Shown in pieces: positions 1 to 8,573 of a stretch of 32,124 bases of DNA. The DNA comes from Candidatus Kutchimonas denitrificans (GTDB lineage Bacteria; Gemmatimonadota; Gemmatimonadetes; Palauibacterales; KS3-K002), in assembly GCA_011774835.1 (NCBI GenBank), contig JAACAK010000032.1, forward strand, positions 30,393-62,516, in the 5' to 3' direction. The position numbers were made by a program, and so were the translations under genes. The notes below the pieces were generated by a model. That model had not been told where the DNA came from and searched no databases. It worked only from the letters and a program-made list of their open reading frames with translations. How positions within the stretch are numbered: position 1 is the first letter of the stretch; each line of letters begins with the position of its first letter.

Positions 1-60
1 CACTCCATACCCCTGACCGCCTCTCACCCACAACCCACCACCCACCACCCCTTACCGTCT
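1..60. repeat. C-rich low-complexity intergenic tract
   Basis: Short stretch dominated by CCACCACCC-like words, directly downstream of the enoyl-CoA hydratase stop. No open frame or terminator hairpin is visible. It resembles the other degenerate short-word tracts found in gaps of this window. Confidence 0.4.
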
Positions 61-855
61 TCAACTTCCACTAAACTCCGCCTGACGCTTCTCCACGTAC
101 GCCGCCAGCCCCTCTTTCGCGTCCTGCGACTCGAACAGCTGCTGCTGCATCTCCCGCTCGATGGCGAGCCCTTCGCCGAACGGGACCTCGAGACCGCTGC
201 AGACCGCGCGCTTGATCCGGCCCACCGCCTTCGACGCCTTCTTGGGCGGCACGAACTGACCGGCGTACTCGAGCACCTGGTCCCAGAATCCGTCCGCTTC
301 GATGATCTGGTTCACCAGCCCCAGTTCGAGGCCACGCTCGAAGCCGAACGTCTGGCCCGTCGCCATCAGCTCGATCGCCTTCGACTTACCAACCAGCCGG
401 CCCAGTCGCTGGGTTCCGCCGGTGCCGGGCAGAACGCCGAGCGACACCTCGGGCAACCCGATCTTGCCACCATCCTGCTTGGCCAGCCGAATGTCGGCGG
501 CCAGCGCGATCTCGAGGCCGCCGCCCACGGTGTGCCCGTTGAGCGCCGCGATCACCAGCTTGGGCGTCTGCTCCAGCCGGTTCAGCGTCTCGTTGGCGTG
601 CAGGCAGAAGTAGTACTTGAAGTACGGGTCCGCCTGCTGGAGCATGTTGATGTCGGCGCCGGCGCAGAAGAACTTCTCGCCGGCCCCGCGGATCACGATG
701 ACGTGGACGCTCTCGTCGAACCGCGCCTCGAGGATCGCGTCGTCCAGCTCCCGCATCATCTCGTACGTATAGGTGTTTGCTGGCGGATCGTTGAGCTCCA
801 CGATCCCGATCCCGTTTTTGACGCTGTAGTGAACCAACTTCCCCTTGTCACTCAT
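61..855 (-). CDS. Enoyl-CoA hydratase/isomerase (crotonase family)
   Basis: A 264-residue crotonase-fold protein that probably hydrates trans-2-enoyl-CoA in fatty-acid or related acyl-CoA degradation in the cytosol. The oxyanion-hole segment FCAGADI lies at 63-69. The GGGLE motif (Glu115) and the LPEVSLGVLPGTGG motif (Glu136) supply both catalytic glutamates of classical hydratases. Length is normal for the family. The frame is open 16 codons further upstream, but the ATG at 855 is preceded by GGAGGA at good spacing and gives the usual family N-terminus. The gene follows the TetR regulator on the same strand after 84 nt, so the two probably form an operon and the regulator probably senses an acyl-CoA. 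The exact substrate cannot be told; isomerase or methylglutaconyl-CoA hydratase activity is possible. Confidence 0.93.
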   Translation of the reverse strand: MSDKGKLVHYSVKNGIGIVELNDPPANTYTYEMMRELDDAILEARFDESVHVIVIRGAGEKFFCAGADINMLQQADPYFKYYFCLHANETLNRLEQTPKLVIAALNGHTVGGGLEIALAADIRLAKQDGGKIGLPEVSLGVLPGTGGTQRLGRLVGKSKAIELMATGQTFGFERGLELGLVNQIIEADGFWDQVLEYAGQFVPPKKASKAVGRIKRAVCSGLEVPFGEGLAIEREMQQQLFESQDAKEGLAAYVEKRQAEFSGS

Positions 856-939
856 GTGTTTCCTCCACTCTCGATGGTTGGGCCTCAACTTCTTACTGCT
901 CAACTCTTTACTCTTTTACCTCTCCCCACTTCCCACGGC

Positions 940-1554
940 TTACCGTCTACGCGCTCCCGTGAACCCCCCGGCGAACAGCCGATAGAGATGTTCGGCCAAC
1001 CGCTCGGTGGGCACGTTGCTCCCCGGTCGATACCAGGCGTAGATCCAGTTCATCATGCCGAACAGGGCGAAGGTCGCCACGTTGAGCGGCACGACGTCTC
1101 CGCCCCCGGTGAAACGGCGCACCTCCCTGAGGATCTCGGTGCAGAGGTTCGAATATTCCAGCCGCCGCTCGCGTATCTTCGTCCGGTATTCTCCCTCCAG
1201 CGCGTCGTACTCCTGGGTGATGACGCGCATCGCCGCCATGTTGCTGACGTAGAAGCTCACGTGGTTGTGAACCAGCGCTCGCAGCTTCTCCTCCGGGTTG
1301 TCGAGATCTTCCAGCTTGTCGCGGAGCGAATCGACGATCCGGCGCAGGCTGCGCTCCTGGATCATGTACAGCAGCTCTTCCTTGCTGGAGAAGTAGTAGT
1401 AGAGCCCGGACAGGCTCACGCCGGCCTTTCGAGACAGGTCACGGATCGAAGCGTGGTGGTACCCCTTGTCGGCGAAGATCGTGGCGGCGACGTCGAGCAG
1501 CCCCTGGAGCTTTTCCTCGTAATCGTGGGATGTGGACGTCGAGTTCTGGGCCAT
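940..1554 (-). CDS. TetR/AcrR-family transcriptional regulator
   Basis: A 204-residue one-component regulator. The N-terminal DNA-binding domain spans about residues 12-60, with the typical ATIFADKGYHHASIRDL helix and the GVSLSGLYYYFSSKEEL recognition helix. The remaining all-helical part is the ligand-binding and dimer domain (about 75-200). The ATG at 1554 has only a weak ribosome site but gives the standard family N-terminus. It precedes the enoyl-CoA hydratase on the same strand and is divergent from nfeD, so it probably controls the hydratase and perhaps itself. An acyl-CoA ligand is inferred only from the neighbour, as for FadR/PsrA-type TetR proteins. Confidence 0.92.
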   Translation of the reverse strand: MAQNSTSTSHDYEEKLQGLLDVAATIFADKGYHHASIRDLSRKAGVSLSGLYYYFSSKEELLYMIQERSLRRIVDSLRDKLEDLDNPEEKLRALVHNHVSFYVSNMAAMRVITQEYDALEGEYRTKIRERRLEYSNLCTEILREVRRFTGGGDVVPLNVATFALFGMMNWIYAWYRPGSNVPTERLAEHLYRLFAGGFTGARRR

Positions 1555-1792
1555 GCCGGCAGCCGTGATCCGTGGGAGACGCGTCTGGGTTTGCGGGTTA
1601 GGTCGAACGCTCGATCGGTGAACCTATCCGGCGACGCGGATCGATGTCAAGCGACCCGGTGCCCACGCGGGCGGAGAACGGGGTGTTTGCCGGGTCATCG
1701 CCGGGGCTGTAGATTCGAGTTCTACGCTGATATCGTAGGGGGACCGCGCGTCTCTTCGTCCTCCAGACCTTCGGCCCGATCGGTTTACGGCC
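1555..1792. promoter_or_regulatory. Divergent intergenic region between TetR gene and nfeD
   Basis: These 238 nt must hold the promoters of the leftward TetR operon and the rightward nfeD operon. Two small inverted repeats lie near nfeD: GTAGA/TCTAC around 1709-1725 and CTACG/CGTAG around 1722-1738. No convincing -35/-10 pair or clear TetR palindrome could be fixed. Confidence 0.35.
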
Positions 1793-3145
1793 ATGAAAGC
1801 GCAGCGATTGGTATTACCGCGAGCACTCGGGATCCTCACGCTCACGCTCATCGTCACACCGCTATCGGCATCCGCACAGTCGCGAGTGCACCGGATCCCG
1901 ATCGAGGGGACCATCGACCGGGGTCTGGGCCCGTACGTGGAGCGGGCGATCGAGGAGGCCCAGGAGGCTGGCGCGCGATTCGCCCTGCTGGACATAAACA
2001 CGCCGGGGGGTCGTGTCGATGCGGCGTGGCAGATCGTCGACGCGATCCAGGGTGCGCAGCTTCCGGTCTACGCGTACATCGATCGGGCGCTGTCGGCCGG
2101 TGCGATGATCGCGCTGGCGACGGATGCGATCTATATGAGGCCGGGCGCTTCGCTGGGCGCGGCGACGCCGGTTCTGGGTAGCGGTGAGAAGGCGTCGGAG
2201 AAGATGGTGAGCGCGATGCGCTCGGAGTTTCGGGCGTTGGCCGAGGCGAGGGGACTCGATCCTCGAGTCGCCGAGGCGATGGTGGACGAGACGATCGAGG
2301 TGCCCGGCGTCGTGGAGGCGGGCCAGCTGCTGACGCTGACGGCCTCCGAGGCGGTGTCGCTGGGGTACGCCAGTGGGGTTTACGCCGAGTTGGACGATCT
2401 GTTCGCCGGTCTGGATGTGGAGGGTGCCAGCGTGGTAACGGCGCAGGTCAACTGGGCCGAAAGCATCGTTCGCTTCCTGACCAACCCCGTCGTGGCCCCA
2501 CTGCTCCTGACGCTCGGCTTCCTGGGGCTGCTGTTCGAGGTCAAGACGCCCGGGTTCGGCTTCGGCGGGCTGGCGGGCCTGGTCGGGCTGGGCCTGTTCT
2601 TCGGTGCCCACCTGATCGTCGGCCTGGCCGGGCTGGAGGAGCTCATGCTCATCCTGGGGGGCATCGTGCTGGTCGGTCTGGAGGTGTTCGTGATACCCGG
2701 CTTCGGAGTGGCGGGCGCCCTGGGCATCCTGGCCCTCGGCGCGGGTGTCGTGCTCTCGATGCTGGGCCGGTTCCCGACCATGATGGACATGGGAATCGCT
2801 GCCATGGTGGTGGTCGCGGCGATGCTGTTTACAGGAGTGTCGGCGTACGCGTTCCTGCGGCATCTGAGGTGGGGGCGCAAGCTGGGCGGCATCTTTCTGC
2901 GCGAGTCGACGAGCCGGGAGCTGGGCTATATCTCCGGCGATGTCCGTTCGGATCTGATCGGTCGGCGCGGGCGCGCGGTCACCAGCCTGCGGCCCACCGG
3001 CGTGGGGGTGTTCGGGGACGAGCGGGTCGACATCGTGAGCGAGGGTCCGTGGATCGAGGTCGGCAGCGAGATCGAGATCGTCAAATCGGAGGGTTATCGG
3101 CACGTCGTGCGTCTCGTTCCCGCAGAGGAGGAGGCGGGCGCCTGA
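1793..3145 (+). CDS. nfeD: NfeD-family membrane-bound serine protease (ClpP-class)
   Basis: A 450-residue long-form NfeD. Residues 1-29 are a signal peptide ending SASAQ. Residues 33-215 are the ClpP/crotonase-like protease domain with NTPGGRVDAAW at 69-79. The probable nucleophile is Ser101 in LSAGAMIALATD, and the probable general base is Lys137 in the EKMVSAMR segment. This matches the Ser-Lys dyad of the archaeal 1510-N protease. Several transmembrane helices follow (about 230-360), and a soluble OB-fold NfeD domain ends the protein (about 385-450). Long NfeD proteins are typically encoded next to a flotillin, as here: floA begins 39 nt downstream. The pair is thought to act in membrane microdomain organisation or quality control; the substrate is unknown. 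Confidence 0.95.
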   Translation: MKAQRLVLPRALGILTLTLIVTPLSASAQSRVHRIPIEGTIDRGLGPYVERAIEEAQEAGARFALLDINTPGGRVDAAWQIVDAIQGAQLPVYAYIDRALSAGAMIALATDAIYMRPGASLGAATPVLGSGEKASEKMVSAMRSEFRALAEARGLDPRVAEAMVDETIEVPGVVEAGQLLTLTASEAVSLGYASGVYAELDDLFAGLDVEGASVVTAQVNWAESIVRFLTNPVVAPLLLTLGFLGLLFEVKTPGFGFGGLAGLVGLGLFFGAHLIVGLAGLEELMLILGGIVLVGLEVFVIPGFGVAGALGILALGAGVVLSMLGRFPTMMDMGIAAMVVVAAMLFTGVSAYAFLRHLRWGRKLGGIFLRESTSRELGYISGDVRSDLIGRRGRAVTSLRPTGVGVFGDERVDIVSEGPWIEVGSEIEIVKSEGYRHVVRLVPAEEEAGA

Positions 3146-3184
3146 CGTCAGTAGAACGCAGAAACTAGAGCGAGGAATGACGGG

Positions 3185-4201
3185 ATGGAAGAGCTAATAT
3201 TCGGAATACCGTGGGTGCTACTGGCCGGCGGCTTCGTGCTGCTGATGCTGATCTTCTGGATGGTGCCGATGGGGCTGTGGATCTCGGCGCTGGCGTCGGG
3301 GGTCTACGTCTCGCTGACCACGCTGATCGGGATGCGGCTGCGGCGCGTGAGCCCGGCGGATATCATCAAACCGCTGATCGCGGCCAGCAAAGCCGGGCTC
3401 AAGCTGGCGATCAGTGATCTCGAGGCCCACTTCTTGGCCGGCGGCAACGTGTACAACGTGGTCTACGCGCTGATCAGCGCCGACAAGGCCAACATCGATC
3501 TGGACTTTCGCCGCGCGGCAGCGATCGACCTGGCGGGCCGGGACGTGCTGGAGGCCGTGCAGGTGTCGGTGAACCCGAAGGTGATCCAGACGCCGAAGGT
3601 GGCGGCGATGGCGAAGGACGGCATCCAGCTGATCGCCACGGCGCGGGTGACGGTGCGGGCGAACATCCACCGCCTGGTGGGCGGTGCCGGCGAGGAGACG
3701 ATCCTGGCGCGTGTGGGCGAGGGGATCGTCTCGACGATCGGCTCCGCCGCGTCGCACAAGGCGGTGCTCGAGAACCCCGACTCGATCTCGAAGACCGTGC
3801 TCGAGAAGGGCCTCGATTCGGGCACGGCGTTCGAGATCCTGTCGATCGACATCGCCGACGTCGACGTCGGCAAGAACATCGGCGCCGAGCTGCAGGCCGA
3901 TCAGGCGGAGGCCGACAAGCGGGTCGCCCAGGCGCGGGCCGAGCAGCGGCGCGCCATGGCGGTGGCCGAGGAGCAGGAGAAGCGGGCGCTGGTCGAGGAG
4001 ATGCGGGCTCGCGTGGTCGAGGCCGAGGCGAAGGTGCCGCTGGCGATGGCCGAGGCGTTCCGGAGCGGCAACCTGGGTATCATGGATTACGCCCGCTACC
4101 AGAACATCACCAGCGATACGGCGATGCGGGATTCGATCGCCAAGAGCGGCGAGGAGCGGCCGCGGGGTGGCGACGGCGGTACCGGCGAGCCGAGCCGCTG
4201 A
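3185..4201 (+). CDS. floA: Flotillin-like protein FloA (SPFH domain)
   Basis: A 338-residue membrane scaffold protein close to the usual FloA length. The N-terminal hairpin membrane region (about 5-50) is followed by the SPFH/band-7 domain (about 55-220), with family blocks such as [19 protein letters not shown] and [19 protein letters not shown]. An Ala/Glu/Arg-rich coiled coil follows (about 235-290), containing [15 protein letters not shown]. The C-terminus ends in a glycine/arginine-rich tail. The ATG at 3185 follows an AGGA element at about 9 nt. FloA oligomers organise functional membrane microdomains. The position between nfeD and another membrane-anchored gene suggests one transcript and one membrane complex. 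Confidence 0.96.
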   Translation: MEELIFGIPWVLLAGGFVLLMLIFWMVPMGLWISALASGVYVSLTTLIGMRLRRVSPADIIKPLIAASKAGLKLAISDLEAHFLAGGNVYNVVYALISADKANIDLDFRRAAAIDLAGRDVLEAVQVSVNPKVIQTPKVAAMAKDGIQLIATARVTVRANIHRLVGGAGEETILARVGEGIVSTIGSAASHKAVLENPDSISKTVLEKGLDSGTAFEILSIDIADVDVGKNIGAELQADQAEADKRVAQARAEQRRAMAVAEEQEKRALVEEMRARVVEAEAKVPLAMAEAFRSGNLGIMDYARYQNITSDTAMRDSIAKSGEERPRGGDGGTGEPSR

Positions 4202-4220
4202 GGTCGACGGACGAAGTCGC

Positions 4221-4886
4221 ATGGATGAGCTCATCTTCTTCATCATCCTGATGATCGTCGCCGGGATCCTCGAGCGGATCCAGCGGGCGTCTCAGAAGAA
4301 GCGCATGCCGCCGCCCGGAGCGGACGGTGCGGAAGACGAAGACGGCGTGGCGCAGGCGCAGGTCCGCGGGCTGGGGAAGGACATCCAGGATCTGATCGCC
4401 GAAGAGCTGGGGATCAACTTGGAGCGTCGGCCGACCGTGAAGGCGCCGCCCGAGGCGGCGGCGGGGAAGGCGGCGGAAACCGAAGCGTCGCCGCCTGCGC
4501 GCCGCGAGGTCTACATGCCCGGCGAACCGCGGCGCGCGCCGCAGCGCCAGCGGCCTCGGCGCCAACGCCCCCGGGAGCCCCAGCCGGTGCACGAGCCACC
4601 ACGGGTCGTCTCGCTGGAAGAGGACGTGGTCCGTCGACCCAGCGAAGCGGTCTCGCTGGAGCGGCCGCGGCGACCGGAGGATCACGAACGGTTCCACGAC
4701 AAGTACGGCGTGCCGGAACCGGTTGAAAGCCACGGCGAGTTCCACGAACGCTACATGATGCGCCGCGAGCGGCCACGAGCCTCGGCGACCGGCCCGCGGC
4801 TGCCGGCCCGTCCCGGCTGGAGCGCGGCGGCGCAGGCGATCGTCTGGGCCGAGGTCCTCGGGCCGCCCCGGGGGCTGCGGGAATAG
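4221..4886 (+). CDS. Membrane-anchored hypothetical protein in the nfeD-floA operon
   Basis: A 221-residue protein of no recognised family. Residues 3-18 (LIFFIILMIVAGIL) form one transmembrane helix, followed by a basic stop-transfer stretch (ERIQRASQKKR). The rest looks like a long, mostly disordered cytoplasmic tail rich in Arg, Pro, Ala and Glu. A conserved-looking island (GKDIQDLIAEELGI) lies near residues 53-66. A degenerate duplication, HERFHDKYG and HGEFHERYM, lies near 155-180. The start at 4221 is chosen because it gives the membrane helix at the N-terminus and lies 19 nt after floA; the frame is open far upstream only as a shadow of floA. By position it may be a partner of the FloA/NfeD assembly, but this is inference. 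Confidence 0.75.
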   Translation: MDELIFFIILMIVAGILERIQRASQKKRMPPPGADGAEDEDGVAQAQVRGLGKDIQDLIAEELGINLERRPTVKAPPEAAAGKAAETEASPPARREVYMPGEPRRAPQRQRPRRQRPREPQPVHEPPRVVSLEEDVVRRPSEAVSLERPRRPEDHERFHDKYGVPEPVESHGEFHERYMMRRERPRASATGPRLPARPGWSAAAQAIVWAEVLGPPRGLRE

Positions 4887-4900
4887 CCCGGCGTGACCCG

Positions 4901-5530
4901 TTGTCTTCGTTGAGCGACCGGTCCCGCTGGTCGATGGCCGAGGCGCGAAAGGTGCTGCGTCGCGATCCCGCCTTTCGGCCCCTGCTCGAGCAGGTCGAGC
5001 CCTTCGATCTGCGCTCACGCCGACCCTACTTCTGGACCCTGTGCACGGCGATCCTGGCCCAGCAGGTCTCGGGCGCGGCGGCCCGCACGATCATCGGCCG
5101 CGTCCGCGACCTGGTGCCGGACCGGCGCGTTCCCGATCCCGACTCGCTGGCGGCGATCTCGGAGAAGAAGCTCCAGGGCGCCGGCGTATCTCGGCAGAAG
5201 CGCCGCTACCTGTACGCCATCGCCGAGGCGTTCGCCGATGGCGGTCTGGGACGCGTCCGCTGGTCGCGCCTCTCCGACGACGAAATCATGGAGCGCCTCA
5301 CCGCGATCGTCGGGGTAGGGCGTTGGACGGCGGAGATGTTCCTGATCTTCTCCATGCGGCGGCCCGACGTGTTTCCGGTGGACGACCTGGGCGTGCGTCA
5401 CGGGATGGAGCGCTTTTTCGACGTCGACGAGCCGCAGTCGATGATCGAGCGGGCCGAGCGCTGGCGGCCTTACCGTAGCGTCGGCTCGCTTTATCTCTGG
5501 CGCGCCCTCGCCGCGGAGCCGCCCGCGTGA
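4901..5530 (+). CDS. DNA-3-methyladenine glycosylase II-like (HhH-GPD) protein
   Basis: A 209-residue base-excision repair glycosylase of the AlkA/HhH-GPD superfamily. TLCTAILAQQVSGAAARTI (46-64) is the signature N-terminal helix pair. The helix-hairpin-helix runs through LTAIVGVGRWTAEMFL (133-148). The FPVDDLGV segment (158-165) holds the catalytic aspartate, most likely Asp162. AlkA's extra N-terminal domain is absent, so this is the short core form. The start is uncertain: a TTG at 4901 is used here, but the ATG at 4934 is equally possible and neither has a strong ribosome site. It follows the membrane-protein gene by 14 nt and is probably on the nfeD-floA transcript, an unexpected location for a repair enzyme. 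Confidence 0.9.
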   Translation: MSSLSDRSRWSMAEARKVLRRDPAFRPLLEQVEPFDLRSRRPYFWTLCTAILAQQVSGAAARTIIGRVRDLVPDRRVPDPDSLAAISEKKLQGAGVSRQKRRYLYAIAEAFADGGLGRVRWSRLSDDEIMERLTAIVGVGRWTAEMFLIFSMRRPDVFPVDDLGVRHGMERFFDVDEPQSMIERAERWRPYRSVGSLYLWRALAAEPPA

Positions 5531-5792
5531 GGCGCGGTGGAGATGAAGGTCACTCCGCTTCCCTGGTGAGTTCGGGCTGAGAGGGCCAGAGGGGTCGCAT
5601 CCACCCGGCGTCGCGGGAATCCACAGTTCGCGCCGGCCACGCCTGGGGGAGGCGGGTGGCCAGCCGCGAGCCTCCTACGATCGTCCGTCGAAGGCTCGGG
5701 CGGGGAACCGTGGAAAGTTTACCTATTCCGCCCCATAGGTACCGGGTTCGCAGCGAACGCGCGGGCCGGCGGTTCGCGGCCGGCTCACGCGT
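5531..5792. other. Convergent intergenic region with two hairpins
   Basis: This 262-nt gap separates the rightward glycosylase and the leftward zinc-ribbon gene. It holds a 7-bp perfect inverted repeat TACCTAT (5720-5726)/ATAGGTA (5735-5741) and a 6-bp hairpin GCCGGC (5765-5770)/GCCGGC (5779-5784). Neither is followed by a T-run, so they may be Rho-dependent ends or binding sites. No coding potential was seen. Confidence 0.4.
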
Positions 5793-6359
5793 CTAGGCCT
5801 CCAGGTTGTAGCGCGCTCCCACCCGGCGCACCACTTGATCTGCCTCCGCCGCCCAATCCGCCGGAACGGTGAGCCCGTGGGCGGACCAGTTGCAGCCGCG
5901 GGATCCGTTTCGTTTCCGTTTGATGGCGCCCCGAAACACCACGTCGTCCCGGCCGGTCTGACGCTGCAGCTCCGCGTTCAGCAGCTTCCGCAGCCGGGCC
6001 GGCGACACCGGACGGCGTCGCATCTGTTCCTCCGCCAGCCGCCATCGCAGAAGCGGGGCGGCTGGCCTCCTGGCGGGCAAGTTTGGCCTGGCGGTCATCG
6101 AGAGCCGGACCGCGGCGCCGGTCCCGGTGCCGATCGTGACATCGTATCCGGGTGCGGACAGATCAGCGACGGATCCGAGGGCCGGGTAGCCGCCGGCCTG
6201 GCAGTGTACGCAACGCGCGGCTAGAGACCACAGGGGCCCGTCGCAAGCCTGGCAGGCGTTCCGCGTACCGGAGGCGGCGCGTTCGTCGCTGGGCGCGCCG
6301 CAGGAACGGCAAGAGGCGGCTTCCCAATCGAGATATGCTCCGCAGATCGAACATTCCAT
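5793..6359 (-). CDS. Double zinc-ribbon protein with C-terminal GCNWS motif
   Basis: A 188-residue unrecognised protein. Two CxxC...CxxC zinc ribbons are visible: Cys3/6 with Cys17/20, and Cys36/39 with Cys50/53. A linker of about 60 residues follows. The basic C-terminal region (about 118-188) has RLRKLLNAELQRQ, then GCNWS at 155-159, and ends ARYNLE. I associate a GCNWS-type motif with small uncharacterised bacterial and phage proteins, but cannot name a family with confidence. The ATG at 6359 is preferred because it starts immediately before the first ribbon; a TTG 24 codons upstream (6431) is in frame. It is convergent with the glycosylase gene and downstream of the NarL regulator on the same strand. 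Nucleic-acid or protein binding is a guess from the zinc ribbons. Confidence 0.75.
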   Translation of the reverse strand: MECSICGAYLDWEAASCRSCGAPSDERAASGTRNACQACDGPLWSLAARCVHCQAGGYPALGSVADLSAPGYDVTIGTGTGAAVRLSMTARPNLPARRPAAPLLRWRLAEEQMRRRPVSPARLRKLLNAELQRQTGRDDVVFRGAIKRKRNGSRGCNWSAHGLTVPADWAAEADQVVRRVGARYNLEA

Positions 6360-6578
6360 GGCCGACCTTGTTTGACTTTGTTTGGAGCCGTCCGGGCTCC
6401 GCTGGCGGTTGTGCTCTTGGATTGGGATCAAGTTAAAGAAAGGGGCTCACGGTGCCGTATCGGGCTCGGTTCGCGACCTGCAATCGGAATGCGGGCCGAC
6501 GTGTTAAGGGCGGGTTCGCTGAGGGGGTAGGGAAGCGCCCGAAGTTTCGGAGGGGTGCGTCAGCGGCTGCCGATCGCC

Positions 6579-7265
6579 TCAGGTGCGGCGCAGCTTCCAG
6601 GCCACGGCGTAGCGGATCAGCTGGTAGATGTTGTCCAGACCGAGCTTCGATTTGAGCTTCTCGCGGTAAGTATGGATCGTCTTCACGCTGAGGTCCAGTT
6701 GTTCGGCCATCTCCTTCGCCGTGAGCCCCTCGGCCAGCAGTTCCAGGAGTTGAAGCTCGCGATTCGACAGCCGCTCCACCTCCGCTCCCTCCGCCGCCTT
6801 CTTCTGAACGATGCGGGAGAGGATCTCCTCCGACACGGACTCGCTCACGTAGATCTGTCCCCCGAGCACCGTGCGTATCCCTTCGAGCACCCTATCCACG
6901 GCATCGCGTTTCTGGACGTATCCCTGGGCGCCGGCCCGCAGGCATCGCTCGGCGTAGAGCTTCTCATCGTGCATCGACAGGACGAGGATCCGGGTGCTCG
7001 GCGAACGGCTCTTGATCTGGGGGATGAGCTCGAGCCCGTGGGCGTCCTTCAGGACGAGGTCGACGATGGCCAGATCGGGCTGCTCGCTCTCGACCAGCGC
7101 CAGTGAACCGACCAGATCGACGGCTTCGCCGCCAACCTCGAGATCGAGCTGGCGGGTGATCAGCTGGTGGAGCGCCTGGCGGATGAGGGCGTGGTCGTCG
7201 ACGATCAGAATCGAATGTCGCGCGCCCTCGCGCTGACCCTGCGTGTCCTCCATCGCGGCGGTCAT
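6579..7265 (-). CDS. NarL/FixJ-family response regulator
   Basis: A 228-residue two-component regulator. The receiver domain covers about residues 17-135. It has the acidic pair in LIVDDHALIRQ, the phospho-acceptor Asp69 in LAIVDLVLKD, a Ser in ILVLSMHDE and the conserved Lys in GYVQKRDAV. The C-terminal LuxR-type HTH (about 163-225) contains LSNRELQLLELLAEGLTAKEMA and LSVKTIHTYREKLKSKL. The start codon lies 3 nt after the kinase stop (TAG-ACC-ATG), so the two are translationally coupled. It should be phosphorylated by the adjacent GAF kinase; the target genes are unknown. Confidence 0.95.
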   Translation of the reverse strand: MTAAMEDTQGQREGARHSILIVDDHALIRQALHQLITRQLDLEVGGEAVDLVGSLALVESEQPDLAIVDLVLKDAHGLELIPQIKSRSPSTRILVLSMHDEKLYAERCLRAGAQGYVQKRDAVDRVLEGIRTVLGGQIYVSESVSEEILSRIVQKKAAEGAEVERLSNRELQLLELLAEGLTAKEMAEQLDLSVKTIHTYREKLKSKLGLDNIYQLIRYAVAWKLRRT

Positions 7266-7268
7266 GGT

Positions 7269-8480
7269 CTAGGGCACCCGAGGGAAGGTCAGGGTGACCG
7301 TGACGCCCGATTCGTTCTGGGCGATGTCGAGCTCGCCTTCGATGAGATTGGCTCGATGCTGCATCAGGCGCCAGCCCATGCCACCGTCGCCGGACGAGGC
7401 GGCCATTAGCCCGCGGCCGTTGTCGTGGATCTGTATGGTTATGAGCCCTTCTTCGGCCAGTGGGCGAGCCTCGACTCCAATCCGGGAGCACTGGCCGTGC
7501 TTGACGGCGTTGTGCATGGCTTCCCGAACGATTCGATAGACGTGGTTTCCCTTCGTGGGATCGGCGATGGTGAGCGGCCCATCGTGGCCGATCTCGCACT
7601 CGACATCGAAGAGGGCGGACGTGCGCGTGCACAGCGCCTGCAGCGCGTCGATCAGCCCTTTGCTGATGTCGAACTCTCCGGGCATAAGCCCCTTGACCAG
7701 GGCGTTGACCTGGTGTCGGGTGTCCCTGATGTGGCCCACCAGGTCGGCCGCGGCGGACGCTTCGGGCCGGGACGCCCGCTCGAGCCGGGTGTGCAGGGTC
7801 TTCATTATGATCTCGATCGCCGTGACCTGCTGGCCGATGCTGTCGTGCAGCACCTCACCCATACGACGTTGCTCGGCGTCGGCCAGGTCGGCGATCTCCT
7901 TTTCCAGGTCCTTTCTCAAGATGACGTGTCCGAGCTGGATCCCCACGTTCCGCACGGTTTGCTCGAAGCGCGGGTCGGGAGGCAGGACCTCGTCGGCGAA
8001 GAACTCCATGACACCGACGAGCTGATCCGAGGTCATAATCGGGAAAAAGATGGCCGCGCGCAGCTCGGGGTCCGACGCGCCGCGTTGCTTCCACTGCGGC
8101 TCCCGGGTCACGTCCTCGAACCACATCCCCTCACGCGTCTCGGCGACCCGGCCCACCAGGCCTTCGCCGGGCGCGAAACGCAGCTTCATGGTGGCATCGA
8201 CCAGATCCGAGATGTCCAGGCCGGGCTCAAAGTGCCAGATGCCGGTGGGGGCCAGCTCGCCGGTGGCGTCGTCGACGACGAGGAAGGCATGGCCGACCGC
8301 CCAGCCGTTCAGCCGGGCTACACGCTGCAACGTGAACTTCAGCGCGGCTCGAGGAGAGGTGGCCCGGCTGCACACGATCGCGATCTCCTCCTGCATGTCG
8401 AGAAGATCGAAGCAACGCCGTGTCTGGTCCGGCGGGTCTGGCTGTTCGTCCACCCCGTTCGTTCCGTGTTTCGTTGACAT
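7269..8480 (-). CDS. GAF-domain sensor histidine kinase (NarX/HisKA_3 type)
   Basis: A 403-residue cytoplasmic kinase without membrane helices. A GAF sensor domain lies at about 35-185, including FAPGEGLVGRVAETREGMW. The HisKA_3 dimerisation helix follows, with EQRRMGEVLHDSIGQQV and the phospho-acceptor His212. The HATPase_c domain has the N-box EAMHNAVKHG (Asn324), the G1 box DNGRGL (353-358) and a glycine-rich GDGGMGW (364-370). The GAF signal is unknown; no obvious Cys/His haem or Fe-S pattern was recognised. It sits between an M50 protease gene, 93 nt upstream, and its coupled NarL regulator. All three may share a transcript. Confidence 0.94.
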   Translation of the reverse strand: MSTKHGTNGVDEQPDPPDQTRRCFDLLDMQEEIAIVCSRATSPRAALKFTLQRVARLNGWAVGHAFLVVDDATGELAPTGIWHFEPGLDISDLVDATMKLRFAPGEGLVGRVAETREGMWFEDVTREPQWKQRGASDPELRAAIFFPIMTSDQLVGVMEFFADEVLPPDPRFEQTVRNVGIQLGHVILRKDLEKEIADLADAEQRRMGEVLHDSIGQQVTAIEIIMKTLHTRLERASRPEASAAADLVGHIRDTRHQVNALVKGLMPGEFDISKGLIDALQALCTRTSALFDVECEIGHDGPLTIADPTKGNHVYRIVREAMHNAVKHGQCSRIGVEARPLAEEGLITIQIHDNGRGLMAASSGDGGMGWRLMQHRANLIEGELDIAQNESGVTVTLTFPRVP

Positions 8481-8573
8481 TGTCTGATCGGGGTTAGAGA
8501 GACTTTGGGCTGTTGCCGAGCGTGGCTCGGCTTGGGTTCGAACGAAGGCCGCGGCCCCGCGGGCGGTGCCGGC

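Noticed and set aside
532-2181. 549-codon plus-strand frame
   Set aside because: It runs antisense through the hydratase and TetR genes and out of frame into nfeD; a shadow frame.
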